This document shows, piece after piece, positions 30,796 to 39,238 of a stretch of 44,048 nt of DNA. Both the position numbers and the translations under genes were made by a program. The DNA comes from Hyphomicrobium_A sp035517115 (lineage in GTDB: Bacteria; Pseudomonadota; Alphaproteobacteria; Rhizobiales; Hyphomicrobiaceae). Below the pieces are notes generated by a model. The model had not been told where the DNA came from. It saw only the letters and a program-made list of their open reading frames with translations, and did no database searches. How positions within the stretch are numbered: the stretch's first letter is position 1; every line of letters begins with the position of its first letter. The stretch spans positions 1 to 44,048 of the forward strand of contig DATIZL010000171.1 in NCBI GenBank assembly GCA_035517115.1, in the 5' to 3' direction.

Positions 30796-32334
30796 ATGCA
30801 GCGACTGCTGGCCAAGAAGTCGATCGCGACCCTGCAGGCCGAGGCTCAGGAGACGGAGGTGCAGGCGCTCGTCACCCACGGCGGCGTGCCGCTCAAGCGC
30901 ACGCTGACCGCGATGAGCCTGCTCTCGCTCGGCATCGGCGCCATCATCGGCGCCGGCATCTTCGTGCTGACGGGTCACGCGGCCGCGGCAAACGCAGGGC
31001 CCGCCATCGGCATCTCGTTCATCCTCGGCGGCATCGCCTGCGCCTTCGCGGGCCTCTGCTATGCCGAGATGGCGTCCACCGTGCCGATCTCGGGCAGCGC
31101 CTATACCTACGCTTACGCGACCATGGGCGAGCTGATCGCCTGGATCATCGGCTGGGACCTGATCCTCGAGTACGCGCTCGGCGCCACCACCGTGGCCATC
31201 GGCTGGTCGGGCTACGTCACGAGCTTCTTCACGGATCTCGGGATCCACTTGCCGACCGCGCTCGTCAACGCGCCGCTCGCCTACGATCCGGCAAGCGGCG
31301 CCTGGACCACCACGGGTGCGCTCATCAACGTTCCTGCCGTCTTGGTCGTTGCCGTGATCTCGGCGCTGCTGGTCATCGGCGTGCATGAATCGGCGAGGGT
31401 CAACAATGTGATCGTCGTCATCAAGGTGGCCATCGTCATCGCCTTCATTCTTGCCGGGTTGAGCTACATTTCGACCACGAACTGGGTGACCGCGACCAAC
31501 CCCCAAGGCAACCTCATCCCGCCCAACATCGCACCCGGCGAATACGGCTGGAGCGGTGTCGTTCGTGGCGCGGCCGTCGTGTTCTTCGCCTACATCGGCT
31601 TCGATGCCGTCTCGACGGCATCGCAGGAGGCCATCAATCCGCAACGTGATATGCCGATCGGCATCTTGGGCTCGCTCGCGATCTGCACGCTGCTCTATGT
31701 GCTCGTCAGCTTCGTCATCACCGGCATCATGCCCTACGACAAGCTGAACGTTCCCGACCCCATCGCCGTGGGCGTCGACGCCATCGGTCTCGCGTGGCTG
31801 TCGCCCATCATCAAGCTCGGCGCCATCCTTGGGCTCACCTCGGTGGTGCTAGTGCTGCTGCTCGGGCAGCCGCGCATCTTCTACGCGATGGCACGCGACG
31901 GCCTGCTGCCGCCATGGGCCGCGATCATCCACAAGCGCTTCCGCACGCCCTACATCACCACCAGCATCACCGGCGTGATCGTGGCGGTGCTGGCCGGGCT
32001 CTTGCCCATCGGGCTCGTTGGCGAACTTGTCAGCATAGGGACCCTGTTTGCCTTCGCGATCGTGTGCCTCGGCGTGCTTGCGCTGCGCATAACGCAGCCC
32101 GGGCTCACGCGCCCCTTCCGGGCGCCGGCCATCTACTTCGTTGCCCCGGCCGGTGCCGCTTCCGCGGCCTTCCTCATGCTGGGGCTGCCGGCCGATACCT
32201 GGGTCCGTCTCGGCGTCTGGATGTTCTTCGGGCTCGCGATCTACGCCTTCTACGGCATACGCCATAGCCGCGTTGGCGCCCCGGCCGCGAGCAACGTGAC
32301 GCCGCTGCGGCCGAGACCCGAACGGTCCGGCTGA
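30796..32334 (+). CDS. APC family amino acid permease
   Basis: A 512-residue inner-membrane transporter with about 12 helices. LTAMSLLSLGIGAIIGAGIFVLTGHAA is the unwound first helix typical of APC carriers, and GLCYAEMASTVPISGSAYTY is the consensus block of the cationic amino acid transporter/YfnA-type group. FFAYIGFDAVSTASQEAINPQRDMPIGI is the family signature in the middle. It probably takes up amino acids by proton symport; the substrate cannot be read. The N-terminus is a soluble 37-residue stretch (QRLLAKKSIATLQAEAQE) usual in this group. GGGGGAA precedes the ATG. Confidence 0.93.
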   Translation: MQRLLAKKSIATLQAEAQETEVQALVTHGGVPLKRTLTAMSLLSLGIGAIIGAGIFVLTGHAAAANAGPAIGISFILGGIACAFAGLCYAEMASTVPISGSAYTYAYATMGELIAWIIGWDLILEYALGATTVAIGWSGYVTSFFTDLGIHLPTALVNAPLAYDPASGAWTTTGALINVPAVLVVAVISALLVIGVHESARVNNVIVVIKVAIVIAFILAGLSYISTTNWVTATNPQGNLIPPNIAPGEYGWSGVVRGAAVVFFAYIGFDAVSTASQEAINPQRDMPIGILGSLAICTLLYVLVSFVITGIMPYDKLNVPDPIAVGVDAIGLAWLSPIIKLGAILGLTSVVLVLLLGQPRIFYAMARDGLLPPWAAIIHKRFRTPYITTSITGVIVAVLAGLLPIGLVGELVSIGTLFAFAIVCLGVLALRITQPGLTRPFRAPAIYFVAPAGAASAAFLMLGLPADTWVRLGVWMFFGLAIYAFYGIRHSRVGAPAASNVTPLRPRPERSG

Positions 32335-32349
32335 TCAACAGAGTTCGCT

Positions 32350-32613
32350 TTAGTCGAAGAAGCCGACAGGCTCTATCGTACGGATGCGGGTGCGGAATCC
32401 GGCCGCTTGCAGCTCCACGCTCGCGCGCTCCGCCCGCTCCACCGAGAGCTCCCAGTCGAGATCCCGCTCCATTGTGGGCAGAAGCGTGAAGGCGCCCAGA
32501 TCGCGCGCCGGATACCCTTGCATGATCTCGCGGGCTTCCGCATCCCGCCGCATGGCGTGCGCTTCCGTCAGAACCGTGTAATGCGCACTCAAAACCGCCC
32601 TGTCCTCACCCAT
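32350..32613 (-). CDS. Hypothetical protein, RNase E inhibitor/RraB-like size, family unknown
   Basis: An 87-residue soluble acidic protein without Cys. It has a helical start (LSAHYTVLTEAHAMRRDAEAREIM), a middle with DLDWELSVERAERASVELQAAGFRTRI, and an end EPVGFFD. The pattern suggests a small alpha/beta fold, similar in outline to RraB-type domains, but I cannot confirm that. GAGAGG lies 9 bases before the ATG. It converges with the permease gene, 15 bp apart. Confidence 0.6.
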   Translation of the reverse strand: MGEDRAVLSAHYTVLTEAHAMRRDAEAREIMQGYPARDLGAFTLLPTMERDLDWELSVERAERASVELQAAGFRTRIRTIEPVGFFD

Positions 32614-32757
32614 ATTGAGACCCTCTCACTCAACATGTCAGCTACCCGTCACATTCGTACTACGTGACTGCATAGGCCGCTGTTGTTTCAGAGCCTTTTC
32701 CACAGTTGCGGGTCGAACGCGGGATGCTACGGACGAGCACATCGCAATCGGCCAATG

Positions 32758-32788
32758 GAAACGGCGCCGGCGCAAAGCGCCGACGCCG
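32758..32788 (-). terminator. Probable hairpin terminator, minus strand
   Basis: CGGCG (32762-32766) pairs with CGCCG (32784-32788), and CGGCGC (32768-32773) with GCGCCG (32777-32782), around AAA. Only one mismatch separates the two helices. It lies 28 bases after the stop of the membrane-protein gene and is followed on the minus strand by only three T, so it is a weak or factor-aided terminator. Confidence 0.45.
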
Positions 32789-32815
32789 GGAACGCAAAAG
32801 TCCGGCGTGGCCCCA

Positions 32816-33211
32816 TCAGCCCCGCCGAGCCTCCATGTAGTAGGTGATCATCAGCATGGACATGAGGATCGCCGACGCCAACCCAGCAATCGTTCCTACC
32901 CAAACCGGAGAGTAAGTGCCCCCCACATCGTCCAGGATCTCTTTGCCGCCGAGGCTGCCCGCCAGCGAAGCCACGACCGCGAATACGGCCACCACCAGCG
33001 GAATTTTGAAGTCGTTGGGGCCGGCCCCCGACAGGCGGTTGATCAGCTCGTTGCGCACGAGCACGGCGACGATCGTCGCGATGAATCCTGAGATTACGGC
33101 CAACACCGGCGGATCGAAATTCGGCCCGAGCATGCCGCCGACCCCAGCGCCGACTGCGGCGGCAACGAGAATGATGATAATCAGGCTTGCGGATGTCACT
33201 CCTTCCGGCAT
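32816..33211 (-). CDS. Four-helix membrane protein, unknown function
   Basis: A 131-residue protein with about four membrane helices (8-30, 33-52, 70-90 and 105-126) and a conserved-looking loop RNELINRLSGAGPNDFKIP. GGGGAG lies 4 bases before the ATG at 33211. A longer frame from 33316 adds a non-hydrophobic stretch and is less likely. No family recognised. Confidence 0.72.
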   Translation of the reverse strand: MPEGVTSASLIIIILVAAAVGAGVGGMLGPNFDPPVLAVISGFIATIVAVLVRNELINRLSGAGPNDFKIPLVVAVFAVVASLAGSLGGKEILDDVGGTYSPVWVGTIAGLASAILMSMLMITYYMEARRG

Positions 33212-33333
33212 GAGTCTCCCCTTTCCCTTTTTGATTGCGGCCGCCGTTGCGTCCGCGCCGCGTTGTATGGCGGCTTCGTTATAGTAGTGCGATTCCGCAG
33301 CGGAAAGGGTCAGCATCGCGCGCGGGGAAATGC

Positions 33334-33747
33334 TTAGTGGCGTTTGCGGCCGTGCGGCGCCGGCGCTGCGGCCGGAGCGGACGTTGCCGTGGCCGGCGAC
33401 GGCGGAGGCGGCTTTTCTCCCTTAGCAACAATGAGATCGGGGATGACGGAAGCGCCTGGTCCGTACATGCCGAGGATGGTCGCGCAAAAGCGCTCCGTCT
33501 CCAACGGAGAGCGCGTTACGTCGGCGATCTTATGAAACGCCTTTTGATACTCTTCGTGAAATTTTTCCCCGCCGCTTGCCGTCGCGGCATCGGCTAGCTT
33601 GTGCTCCTTGTCAGTGCTGGTCGTCTCGCAGTGCTTCCAGCTCCAGTCGATGTAGGCGGCATCCTCGGGGCTGAAGACCTTCTCAGCGAGCGCCGGAGCA
33701 CACAGAAACGCCACCCCCAGCGGCACGATCCGCACGATCCGACGCAT
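33334..33747 (-). CDS. Exported hypothetical protein
   Basis: A 137-residue protein with a signal peptide (MRRIVRIVPLGVAFLCAPALA). A helical domain follows with two Cys (HCETTSTDKEH and ERFCATILGMYG) that may form a disulfide, and it ends in a Pro/Ala-rich, then basic tail (HGRKRH). AAGGAGAG precedes the ATG at 33747. No family recognised. It is divergent from the PDZ protein gene. Confidence 0.72.
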   Translation of the reverse strand: MRRIVRIVPLGVAFLCAPALAEKVFSPEDAAYIDWSWKHCETTSTDKEHKLADAATASGGEKFHEEYQKAFHKIADVTRSPLETERFCATILGMYGPGASVIPDLIVAKGEKPPPPSPATATSAPAAAPAPHGRKRH

Positions 33748-34035
33748 TCGCCAGCTCTCCTTCCCCAAGAGTCAATCGCAACGGCCTTATGCATATTTCC
33801 GCGACGATAGTGAGACGAAAGAGCGGGAGCGCCCCCAAGCCCTGCATCAGGCGCTCCCTGGCCGCCGATGGGAGGGGGGGTCATCGGCGGCCACAGACCT
33901 AACGCGGGGAACGGGGTGATATCCGTCGGGCCCTTCCGCGACCGGGCGTCGCGGTAAGCGGCGTTCGCAAGCGTGCTTTCCGGCGCCTTCTTCTTCCGCC
34001 AAAATAGCCTATCGCCCCTGCGCCGGAGCACGCTC

Positions 34036-34536
34036 TTGAAACGGGCTAGCTGGTTAGTTGCGCTCCTCACCGCCGCGACTCTCGGCGCGACGGCGCCCGC
34101 GCGTGCCGAGGATCTCGAGTGCACGCGCTACGTGCCCGAGATCGGCAAGACGGTACGCGTCCCTTGCGCCGATGTTGCGCCGCGGTCTGCCACGACGCCG
34201 GCCGCGACCGAGGTTGTCCCTCCGGCCGCACCACCCGCCAGCACGCTCCTCGGCCTCACCCTCACCCCGCTCACCGCGGGCCTCAAGGACAAGTTCAATA
34301 TCGGAGATACCATCGGCGGCATCTTCGTCACCCAAGTCGACGAGCGCAGCGTGGCGGCGGACCGCGGCGTCAAGCGCGGCGACGTCATCATGGAGACGAA
34401 CCAGGACGTCGTGAAGACGCCCGACGACCTGTCGCGCAGCATCGAGAGCGCACGCAGCAGCGGAAAGAAGAACATCCTCCTGCTGTTGCGCCACATGGAC
34501 GGCAAGCTTCAGTTCGTCAGCCTGCCGCTGGGCTAG
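34036..34536 (+). CDS. Periplasmic PDZ-domain protein
   Basis: A 166-residue exported protein with a signal peptide, KRASWLVALLTAATLGATAPARA, then a linker rich in Pro/Ala and one PDZ domain (about 70-165). The PDZ contains GIFVTQVDERSVAADRGVKRGDVIMETNQDVVKTPDDLSRSIE and ends KNILLLLRHMDGKLQFVSLPLG, close to the PDZ domains of DegP-type proteases. No protease domain is attached, so it may act as an adaptor for envelope proteins. I chose TTG at 34036 because GGAG lies 7 bases upstream and it leaves a clean signal peptide; the GTG at 33973 is the alternative. Confidence 0.82.
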   Translation: MKRASWLVALLTAATLGATAPARAEDLECTRYVPEIGKTVRVPCADVAPRSATTPAATEVVPPAAPPASTLLGLTLTPLTAGLKDKFNIGDTIGGIFVTQVDERSVAADRGVKRGDVIMETNQDVVKTPDDLSRSIESARSSGKKNILLLLRHMDGKLQFVSLPLG

Positions 34537-34611
34537 CTGTTCCAGCCGGAACCGCATTTCGAGCAGAACCCGCTTAGGCTTCGCGCTTGGATCAGTTTGC
34601 GCGAGGCACCG

Positions 34612-34782
34612 ATGCCCACTGTCGCCGCATTTGCAGTCACGCTGGCGCTGGAGCGCAGCCAGACGCCCGCGGGCTACGCACGCTTCAAAAGCCATGCTCG
34701 CTATTGGCGCAACTGGATCTATCTCGGCATCGGCGAGCTCTCGCTCACCTGGCCGGTCGCCGCGTTCTTACGCAACCTGTAA
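34612..34782 (+). CDS. Possible small protein, antisense overlap with FAD oxidoreductase gene
   Basis: A 56-residue frame with GAGG 6 bases before the ATG and mostly G or C in third positions. It reads MPTVAAFAVTLALERSQ, then a basic middle (YARFKSHARYWRNW) and a hydrophobic end (IYLGIGELSLTWPVAAFL). The last 64 bases overlap the 3' end of the gene on the other strand. No family recognised; a chance frame is possible. Confidence 0.4.
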   Translation: MPTVAAFAVTLALERSQTPAGYARFKSHARYWRNWIYLGIGELSLTWPVAAFLRNL

Positions 34783-35936
34783 TCCCGCACGAAAGCGGCG
34801 CAGGACTCTCTTGCACCGCGCAACGCGGACACCCCCATCTGGAGGCCAAGTCGCATCCATCGCCGCGTGCGCCATGCCAGCCCCTCATCGGTGGAAAGCG
34901 AGCGCAAGTAGAACGCGCGTGCGGCCGAGCTCTCGTCGCACGCCCGTTTGATCGGATCGCCATAGAAGCTCGCGACCTTCTCGACCCCCATGCCGGGCGA
35001 GGCGAGCCAGCGGGGGATGTAGACGTTGCACAGGCGCTCGACGTCGGTCAGCACCTTGTTGGCGCCGACCCCCACCGCGGGGCACGCGGTGGCGAACGCA
35101 TCGCCGACGAGCACAAACCCAGGCTGCTCGTAGCCTTGGGTGACGTAAAGGTCGATAGGCCGGATGCGGACGTTCTCGGCCGCAAAGACGCCAGTTACGC
35201 TCTCAAGCCTCGGCCATAGCCGGGCGATCGTCTTCTCCGGCTCCTCGCGCAGGCCCTCAAGGCGCGTATCGCGCGCCCCCCAGTACGTGAACATGTTGAC
35301 GCGCAGGGTCTCGCCGACCGGAAAGATAGCCATGTAGGCGACGCCGTCGGAAGCCTTTTGCGGGTAGTAGGTCAGCGCCTTGAAACGAAAGCTCGCGCGG
35401 TGAATGGGACAGAGGTCGAAGCCGATCGCCATGGTGTGGCTGCGGCTGACGACACGCCGCTCGATACCGAGCGACTGCGCCAGCCCCGGGTGCAGGCCGT
35501 TCGCCATGATCACGAGCCGCGCGGAGAGCTCCTCGCCGCCCGTCAGCATGAGCATTTGCCGGTCGGCGCTATTGGCGATGCCAGTGACCTTACCGCGGAC
35601 CTGGCGCACGCTGGCCGGGATTTGTCCCCGAATGCTGTTGACCAACGTGTCGTAGATGATGCCGTAGCGGGCGCTCTTCTTCGTCTCCAGGTACCGCCCG
35701 TTACGGGCTATCGTCACCGCGCCGTCTAGCGTGGCATTGCGCAGGACGGGCTCGGCGAGTCCGGTCTTGCGCAAGAGCTCCACCTGCGAGGCATCGAGCT
35801 TCTCGCAGCGGAATTCCGCCGGATAGGCATCGTGCGGATCGATGAGAACGACATCGTAGCCGGCCTTGCCGAGCATGGCGGCTGCGGTCGATCCTGCAAG
35901 GCCGCCGCCGGCGATGGCGATATCACACGTCTTCAT
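34719..35936 (-). CDS. FAD-dependent oxidoreductase (PHBH/geranylgeranyl-reductase type)
   Basis: A 405-residue flavoprotein. GGGLAGSTAAAMLGKAGYDVVLID (about 9-32) binds FAD, and the later FVLVGDAFATACPAVGVGANKVLTD is the GD block that contacts the FAD ribityl chain in this group. The middle (YYPQKASDGVAYMAIFPVGETLRVNMFTYW) forms the substrate face. It may hydroxylate or reduce a lipid or quinone; the substrate is unknown. GGAGGACCC precedes the ATG. It follows the GNAT gene by only 18 bases, so the two form an operon and probably act on the same molecule. Confidence 0.88.
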   Translation of the reverse strand: MKTCDIAIAGGGLAGSTAAAMLGKAGYDVVLIDPHDAYPAEFRCEKLDASQVELLRKTGLAEPVLRNATLDGAVTIARNGRYLETKKSARYGIIYDTLVNSIRGQIPASVRQVRGKVTGIANSADRQMLMLTGGEELSARLVIMANGLHPGLAQSLGIERRVVSRSHTMAIGFDLCPIHRASFRFKALTYYPQKASDGVAYMAIFPVGETLRVNMFTYWGARDTRLEGLREEPEKTIARLWPRLESVTGVFAAENVRIRPIDLYVTQGYEQPGFVLVGDAFATACPAVGVGANKVLTDVERLCNVYIPRWLASPGMGVEKVASFYGDPIKRACDESSAARAFYLRSLSTDEGLAWRTRRWMRLGLQMGVSALRGARESCAAFVRDYRLRKNAATGQVSESSPMPR

Positions 35937-35954
35937 GGGTCCTCCGCTCGGCGA

Positions 35955-37217
35955 TTAGGCAACACTCTGCAGCTTGGCCGCTTCCGCCGTGCCGAACCCG
36001 GCGCGGCTTTCACCCAGCAGGTGCCGCCGCAGCGCCTCGACCGTTTGGCGCGCGTAGAGCGAGTGCTTGATGCGTCGCTTGACGTTGAGCTGCCCGCGCC
36101 AGAGCGGTGTGACGAGCTTGCCGCGAACGCTGAGCGGCACCACCGTGTCGAACAGCGTATCGGTCTCGTTGCAGAACGTGCGCTTGTAGCTCGCCTCGCC
36201 GATGCCGAGGTCGAAGGCGGACAGGCCCCGCTCGCAAGCCATGCGCACGACGTTGGCGAGCAGCAGCTCGCCCGGGCTCTCGTTGGAGAGCTCGTTCATG
36301 ATCATGGAATTGAACATCCCGCAGAACCGGCGGTCGGAGACGACGCCGGCGAACGTCGCGACGATGCAATCCCCGACGGAAGCCACGTAGAGCTCGATGG
36401 GCGGCACACCCGTGTTCGGGTCCGGTCGCACCGCTGCCAATTCGATGAATTCGCGCGCGCCCGGCTCGGCGAAGGCGTTGGCGATACCGAGCTGGCGCAT
36501 GCGCTCCGCCTTTTGCGCAAAGAACGCCTCGAGCACGCGCCGCACGTCCTCTTTCGTGCGCGCCCGCCAATAACTGACGGCTCCATGCTTTGCGAGCGCA
36601 CGCTCCTTCTGGCGCATCTTTCTGCGGGTGCTCGAGCTTACGCGTTCGCGATAGAAGGCTTCGAAGTCCGAGGGCAGCGTGCTGTGGCAGATCTTGCTGG
36701 GTGACTCGTCGTGCGGCAGGTGTGCCAGCGGGTTCGCCACGAAGCTCCAGCTCTTGGGCTGGTTGAGCAGGACCAGCATGTCGACGCTCGGCTCGCTGCG
36801 GGCCACGTCATCAAGCGCCGCGCGAACATCGGCGCCCGTAACTCCGCTTGCGACCTCCGGGCGCCAGAGCGGGAAGTTCGCATTCGAATGCTTGCCACCG
36901 AGAAAGCGCGCAATCGACAGCGGACCGAGGCGCGTCCGACAGAGCGGCCACAAGAATGCCGCGGTGCCGGCGTGATCGCGGCCGACGACGATAAAGGGAG
37001 TGGCGCCTTCCGCCTGGCCGATGGTCTCCTGCCAGCTCGAAGCCCAGGCGTAACGCTGGTAGGGACTCGCCAGGGCCCCGCCGCGCTCAAGCTCGAGCCA
37101 GACAGGGGCAGCGGACTCCATGGAGGTCAGGATATCGATCGTGAAGCGGCACGCGGCCATCCCCTCCGCTTGAAGCGCGACGTGGCTCCAGGTCTCGGAG
37201 GATGCAATGGTATTCAT
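35955..37217 (-). CDS. GNAT acyltransferase, CelD/BcsL type
   Basis: A 420-residue protein of two GNAT-like halves as in the CelD/FemAB-like group (PF13480 type). The N-terminal half contains SPYQRYAWASSWQETIG and FIVVGRDHAGTAAFLWPL; the C-terminal half contains REFIELAA, ELYVASVGDCIVATFAGVVSDRRFCGMFNS and FDLGIGEASYKRTFCNETD, the family hallmarks. Members act in exopolysaccharide or lipid synthesis, and bacterial ceramide synthase of Caulobacter is a related fold; the role here is unknown. ATG at 37217 is chosen for its AGGGTGG; a GTG 9 bases upstream is possible. It is the first gene of a two-gene operon with the FAD oxidoreductase. Confidence 0.85.
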   Translation of the reverse strand: MNTIASSETWSHVALQAEGMAACRFTIDILTSMESAAPVWLELERGGALASPYQRYAWASSWQETIGQAEGATPFIVVGRDHAGTAAFLWPLCRTRLGPLSIARFLGGKHSNANFPLWRPEVASGVTGADVRAALDDVARSEPSVDMLVLLNQPKSWSFVANPLAHLPHDESPSKICHSTLPSDFEAFYRERVSSSTRRKMRQKERALAKHGAVSYWRARTKEDVRRVLEAFFAQKAERMRQLGIANAFAEPGAREFIELAAVRPDPNTGVPPIELYVASVGDCIVATFAGVVSDRRFCGMFNSMIMNELSNESPGELLLANVVRMACERGLSAFDLGIGEASYKRTFCNETDTLFDTVVPLSVRGKLVTPLWRGQLNVKRRIKHSLYARQTVEALRRHLLGESRAGFGTAEAAKLQSVA

Positions 37218-37375
37218 CGAGGCCACCCTACGTCCGCTGCGGACTGCAGGCCGATCGCCCCGCTAGGAGCGCCGCCCTGTGGTGGCCTTTCTTGCAACTC
37301 TCCTGCCAATGGCAGCCGTGCTCACGCCGAAGCAACCGGAAGGTTCGCCCCCCTGAATGGATTTTCCGAGCGTCG

Positions 37376-37394
37376 CTGTTCCAAAACGGAACAG
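37376..37394. repeat. Perfect inverted repeat CTGTTCC-AAAAC-GGAACAG
   Basis: Two 7-bp arms (37376-37382 and 37388-37394) flank AAAAC in the space between the GNAT gene and the TPR gene. It is 160 bp upstream of the GNAT start and 10 bp past the TPR stop. No T-run follows on either strand, so an operator is more likely than a terminator. Confidence 0.45.
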
Positions 37395-37404
37395 AGGCGC
37401 CCCG

Positions 37405-38016
37405 TTACGGCCAGTCGGGGATCAGCTTCTGTATCGCCGCGACGAAGTCTCCCTTGCCTGGGCCGGGGGCAGCCTCCGTCTCTGCGCTCGTTGCTGGCGG
37501 CTCAGGTTGGCGCGGTGCGGCCGGGGCAGCGGCGACCGGGACCGGTAGCCGACCGGCAGGCGTGGAGACGGGAACGCGCGAATAGTCGTGCAGAGAGGAC
37601 TCGGTGACGACCGCCGACTCCGTCGGCATGATCCCCGCTTCGCGGTAGGCGCCCGCGCGATTTTTCACCGCGTCTTTAAGGTGAGCCTTCGACAGTCCGT
37701 TCTTCACCGAGATGGCGGTCGTTAGATCCGAGATCGCCTGCCCGGGCTTGCCCAACTCACGATACGCAAGCCCGCGGTAGTAGAACGCTTCGGCAATCTC
37801 TTGGCGGGAGAGATCACCCTTGAGGGCGCTGCTGAGCGTTTCGACAGAGAACTCGAGTGCGCCTTCTTGGTAGGCGCTCACGCCAGCCGCGAGCGCGTGC
37901 TGGGCTCGCTCGCCGTCCTGCGCGTCCTCGGCAAAAGCTTGCGCGACTGCAACCGCGAACAATCCGGCGGCAGCCAAAAGCACAAGCGCCTTTGGAGTGC
38001 GCGAAGCGTGCCTCAT
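37405..38016 (-). CDS. Exported TPR-repeat protein
   Basis: A 203-residue protein with a signal peptide (PKALVLLAAAGLFAVAVAQAFA) and two or more TPR units (about 36-130). The clearest is AEAFYYRGLAYRELGKPGQAISDLTTAISV. The tail is Pro/Ala-rich with a final acidic/basic patch (PGKGDFVAAIQKLIPDWP). TPRs bind other proteins, so it may be a periplasmic scaffold. The ATG at 38016 is preferred over a TTG 12 bases upstream. Partner unknown. Confidence 0.82.
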   Translation of the reverse strand: MRHASRTPKALVLLAAAGLFAVAVAQAFAEDAQDGERAQHALAAGVSAYQEGALEFSVETLSSALKGDLSRQEIAEAFYYRGLAYRELGKPGQAISDLTTAISVKNGLSKAHLKDAVKNRAGAYREAGIMPTESAVVTESSLHDYSRVPVSTPAGRLPVPVAAAPAAPRQPEPPATSAETEAAPGPGKGDFVAAIQKLIPDWP

Positions 38017-38193
38017 GCGTCTCGTCAAGCCGGGGCGGTGTTTCCGTCGCAGTTTGCGCGAAAACTAGACGTGATTCGCCCCAGCCGACCAAGCGATGAT
38101 CGGCTCTCCGTGCGATATGAACAAGAGTAAGCGCCGTGTGCCTATGGCGGAGCACCAATGCCACTACGCCCGGCCCCGCCGCGGGCGCCGCTT

Positions 38194-38415
38194 TCAGGGG
38201 TGTTGCTTAGGCTCGTGAAGCGGCTCTGTTTGCGCCGGAAGCGGCGGCGGGGTCATAAGTACTCTTGAGGCCGACATGATCTCCTGTGCCCGGTCGAGAG
38301 CTGCGCGGGTACGATCGTAGCGTTTTCCGAGCTCCTCGATGGCAAGCACCCCGTGCGCGATGTGCCGGCAGGTCTCTTCGATCAAGATGAGAGTGTCGGC
38401 GTAGGGGCTAGGCAT
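38194..38415 (-). CDS. Small helical protein, unknown function
   Basis: A 73-residue soluble protein, mostly helical (LILIEETCRHIAHGVLAIEELGKRYDRTRAALDRAQEIM), with a Pro-rich tail. GGAGAG lies 8 bases before the ATG. No family recognised. It is divergent from the Gly-zipper protein gene across a 366-bp space with a structured element. Confidence 0.6.
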   Translation of the reverse strand: MPSPYADTLILIEETCRHIAHGVLAIEELGKRYDRTRAALDRAQEIMSASRVLMTPPPLPAQTEPLHEPKQHP

Positions 38416-38781
38416 GACTTACTCTCCACAACTGTTTCGAAGAGATTAGCGATGGCGAGAGATCGAAAGTGTGGCCGCGCACTCGATCCGGTTCGTCGCA
38501 GGCGTTAGTCCGCAGTTGAGCCCTCACGCCTTTTGATCGCCAAACTCTCCACCGAGCTTGATGCCGGGCAGGCGGGCCGAGGGGTTGTTTCGAGGGAAGC
38601 TGATCTCCGGTCGAGGGGGCCGACCCCTTTATTAGCCCCCCAATGCAGTACGGGGGTCGGCCTTCTTATTGCGTGCCGCCTCTCCCCGCCGACGAGTTGA
38701 TTCCGAACCGGCGTCCATCCGTATCCTGACAAGGCGCGCGGAACAGCAGGTAGCGGTCCCTGCGCCAAGAAAGAGACATTC
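38416..38781. other. 366-bp divergent intergenic region with structured element
   Basis: This space lies between two divergent small genes. Bases 38609-38667 can fold in competing ways (listed separately). The remainder shows nothing clear apart from ordinary ribosome sites next to both genes. Confidence 0.5.
38609..38667 (+). ncRNA. Candidate structured RNA element with alternative hairpins
   Basis: GGCCGACCCC (38618-38627) and GGGGTCGGCC (38653-38662) form a perfect 10-bp stem with a 25-base loop, followed by TTCTT. The same left arm can instead pair upstream: GGTCG (38609-38613) with CGACC (38621-38625). The right arm can pair with CCCCCC in the loop (38636-38641). The folds exclude each other, as in attenuators or small RNAs. 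It lies about 115 bases upstream of the Gly-zipper protein gene on the plus strand. Confidence 0.4.
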
Positions 38782-39114
38782 ATGAGAACGCTAGGTGCGC
38801 CTCTCACTCTCGCTCTCGCCGTCGCTCTTACGCCTACGGTCGCCCGCGCCGGCGAACGCGTGACCGACGCGGCCTTGGGAGCGGTCGCGGGTGCCGTCGC
38901 CGCGGGCCCGGTCGGATTCATCGGAGGCGGCATCATCGGCTATGCCGCCGGCCCTCAAATCGCGTGCGAGTTGGGGGTTGGGCGCTGTTATCGGCACGTA
39001 CGCTATAGGCGCTCGCGATATAGCGCACCGGATGCCCCGGCCCGCAGCGATCACAGTGACCACACCCGTGGCCCCGGGGATCTCGGGACGCGCGAAGATC
39101 ACGGAAACTATTGA
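38782..39114 (+). CDS. Exported Gly-zipper protein, unknown function
   Basis: A 110-residue protein with a signal peptide (MRTLGAPLTLALAVALTPTVARA) and a Gly/Ala-rich hydrophobic middle, GAVAGAVAAGPVGFIGGGIIGYAAG, of Gly-zipper type. Two Cys sit around residues 61-69 (ACELGVGRC). The tail is Arg/Asp/His-rich. Similar proteins are common in alphaproteobacterial envelopes without known function. An AAGAGA site lies before the ATG. Confidence 0.72.
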   Translation: MRTLGAPLTLALAVALTPTVARAGERVTDAALGAVAGAVAAGPVGFIGGGIIGYAAGPQIACELGVGRCYRHVRYRRSRYSAPDAPARSDHSDHTRGPGDLGTREDHGNY

Positions 39115-39206
39115 CCGAGGCAAAGTGAGCGCTTGGTAACGAGGTCGGCGGGTTGCAGCGGCCCCCAGCCCGATCCTGCCTCCGCGTTGGACATACCGCG
39201 CGAGTT

Positions 39207-39238
39207 GGTTGACTCACTTTGGCCGCGCGGTTGACTCA
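39207..39238. repeat. Direct repeat GGTTGACTCA, 22-bp period
   Basis: GGTTGACTCA occurs at 39207-39216 and again at 39229-39238. The 22-bp step is close to two helical turns, so a dimeric regulator could bind both on one face. It lies about 150 bp upstream of the GIY-YIG gene. Confidence 0.45.
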
